Shown here: one piece after another, positions 63,097-64,000 of the stretch
How positions within the stretch are numbered: position 1 is the first letter of the stretch
How the letters are laid out: the number at the start of each line of letters is the position of its first letter
Source: Unio delphinus
Lineage: Eukaryota; Mollusca; Bivalvia; Unionida; Unionidae
Direction of reading: 5' to 3'
DNA: 64,000 nucleotides
Assembly: GCA_029339505.1 (NCBI GenBank)
Contig: JAQISU010000192.1
Span: 1,852,001-1,916,000 of the forward strand
Made by a program: the position numbers and the translations under genes
The notes under the pieces: model-generated
What the model was told of the DNA's origin: nothing
The model's database searches: none
The model's input: only the letters and a program-made list of their open reading frames with translations

Positions 63097-63734
63097 ACAG
63101 TTTATTTTCCAAAGAAAAATAAATGAATTGCAGATTCGCCGAGAAAATACACTGTAATTAATTAGAGAGCATCCCAGCTATAGCCTGTATTAATTGATCT
63201 GAAAACAGGCTGAGTCAGTGAAGCATTGATCTATGTAGTTACAAAGAAATGTAAAATATTGTGATTTAAATTGAAAAATAAATGATGGAGCCATGTTTAT
63301 TTTCCAAAGAAAAGTCAATAAATTGCTAAGTTGGTACATGCATTAAATTTCATATATGGTTTGTTCCGAGTTGGCATAAAGATGGAGTTTGATTTGGCAT
63401 AGGGGTACATTGAGGTCATAAGGTGAAGTCATATTATTAAGTCATAATAAACAAATTCTATCCTCTGACATAAAACAAAACATGAATGTGGTTTTGTATT
63501 TATTACGAACCCCTACTTTTACACATGACTGTAGGAATTCAAAGTGAATTGGGATTTATCAAAGTTCAATTCACTGTGTCTAAAAATATCTATGCATAGA
63601 TGTCAAAGAAGAAACACTGCTGGATTTTTGCAGATGAAACAAAGAAAATATAGATGTTTTGTATTGCTGAAATGTTCTCTACATGTATTACGATTTATGG
63701 ATATGCTTGCTGTGTCATGGTTACCAGCATGTTA
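63097..63734. other. Unannotated AT-rich stretch
   Basis: ttattttccaaagaaaa occurs twice (about 63102 and 63298) in a loosely duplicated context. No gene recognised. Confidence 0.5.
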
Positions 63735-64000
63735 AAAGCATCGTCTACAATTAAGTATCATTGTTATAAAATGTCTGTCATAATGTTGCATGTATTCATT
63801 ATAGTTGTAAATATGTTAAAACATTGGAAGTAAACAGCATCATTGTTGTTAATGTCTGTGTTAAAACATTGTCGACTTGTATTTTTTTAGATGGTCTGTC
63901 AAGACATTGCAAGTAAGAAACATAGTTGTTAATGTCTGTGTGAAAATATTGTCTGCAAGTAAGCAGCATTTTAGTTGTTAATGTCTTTGTTAAAACATTG
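63735..64000. repeat. Degenerate tandem repeat running off the window end
   Basis: About five copies of a unit of 50-60 bp containing gttaatgtctgtgttaaaac, attgtctgcaagtaagcagc. It continues past the window edge. Confidence 0.8.

Overview
This window is animal nuclear DNA. It is AT-rich, intron-rich and crowded with microsatellites, minisatellites and degraded transposons. A marine invertebrate, most likely a bivalve or other mollusc, fits best: there are two tRNA-derived SINE families, RTE-like and CR1/L2-like LINE remnants, and many short cut-and-paste elements. The species cannot be named from the sequence.

One protein-coding gene could be built end to end. It is the orthologue of UBAC2 (UBA domain-containing protein 2), an ER-membrane rhomboid pseudoprotease with a C-terminal ubiquitin-binding UBA domain. 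It runs on the + strand from 37145 to 55521. Ten coding exons with matching phases and GT/AG borders give 349 codons, close to the 344 residues of the human protein. A further 63-nt in-frame exon candidate (50228-50290) could be an alternative cassette. A seven-codon upstream ORF ends on the UBAC2 start codon (TGATG). The one RNA gene seen is a well-folded tRNA-His(GTG) on the minus strand at 34092-34163.

Layout. 1-2140: 23-bp satellite. 2450-3192: 29-bp minisatellite. 3.4-16.7 kb: SINEs, LINE tails, microsatellites and coding-like but broken sequence. 16699-20907: a 4.2-kb foldback-type element with long inverted arms that contain tandem repeats, bounded by GTAG. 22.2-22.9 kb: a hAT-type MITE with a palindromic MITE nested in it, plus a second palindromic copy. 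23.3-25.7 kb: a dead RTE-like retrotransposon. 27.5-33.3 kb: three large minisatellites (31, 36 and 33 bp) and SINE/LINE pieces. 34.1 kb: tRNA-His. 36.5-37.1 kb: probable UBAC2 promoter and 5' leader. 37.1-55.5 kb: UBAC2, whose introns hold a hAT element with a perfect 8-bp duplication, a 68-bp tandem repeat, SINEs, a LINE 3' end and a copy of a TA-flanked element. 55.5-64 kb: the second copy of that TA-flanked element, two minisatellites, a TTAA-flanked element, another hAT element and a tandem repeat at the window edge.

No operon, CRISPR array, phage or defence cluster is present. The most unusual content is the set of transposons whose ends and target duplications can be read exactly, above all the foldback element and the nested MITE. 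In the gene itself, the notable points are the cassette exon and the overlapping uORF.
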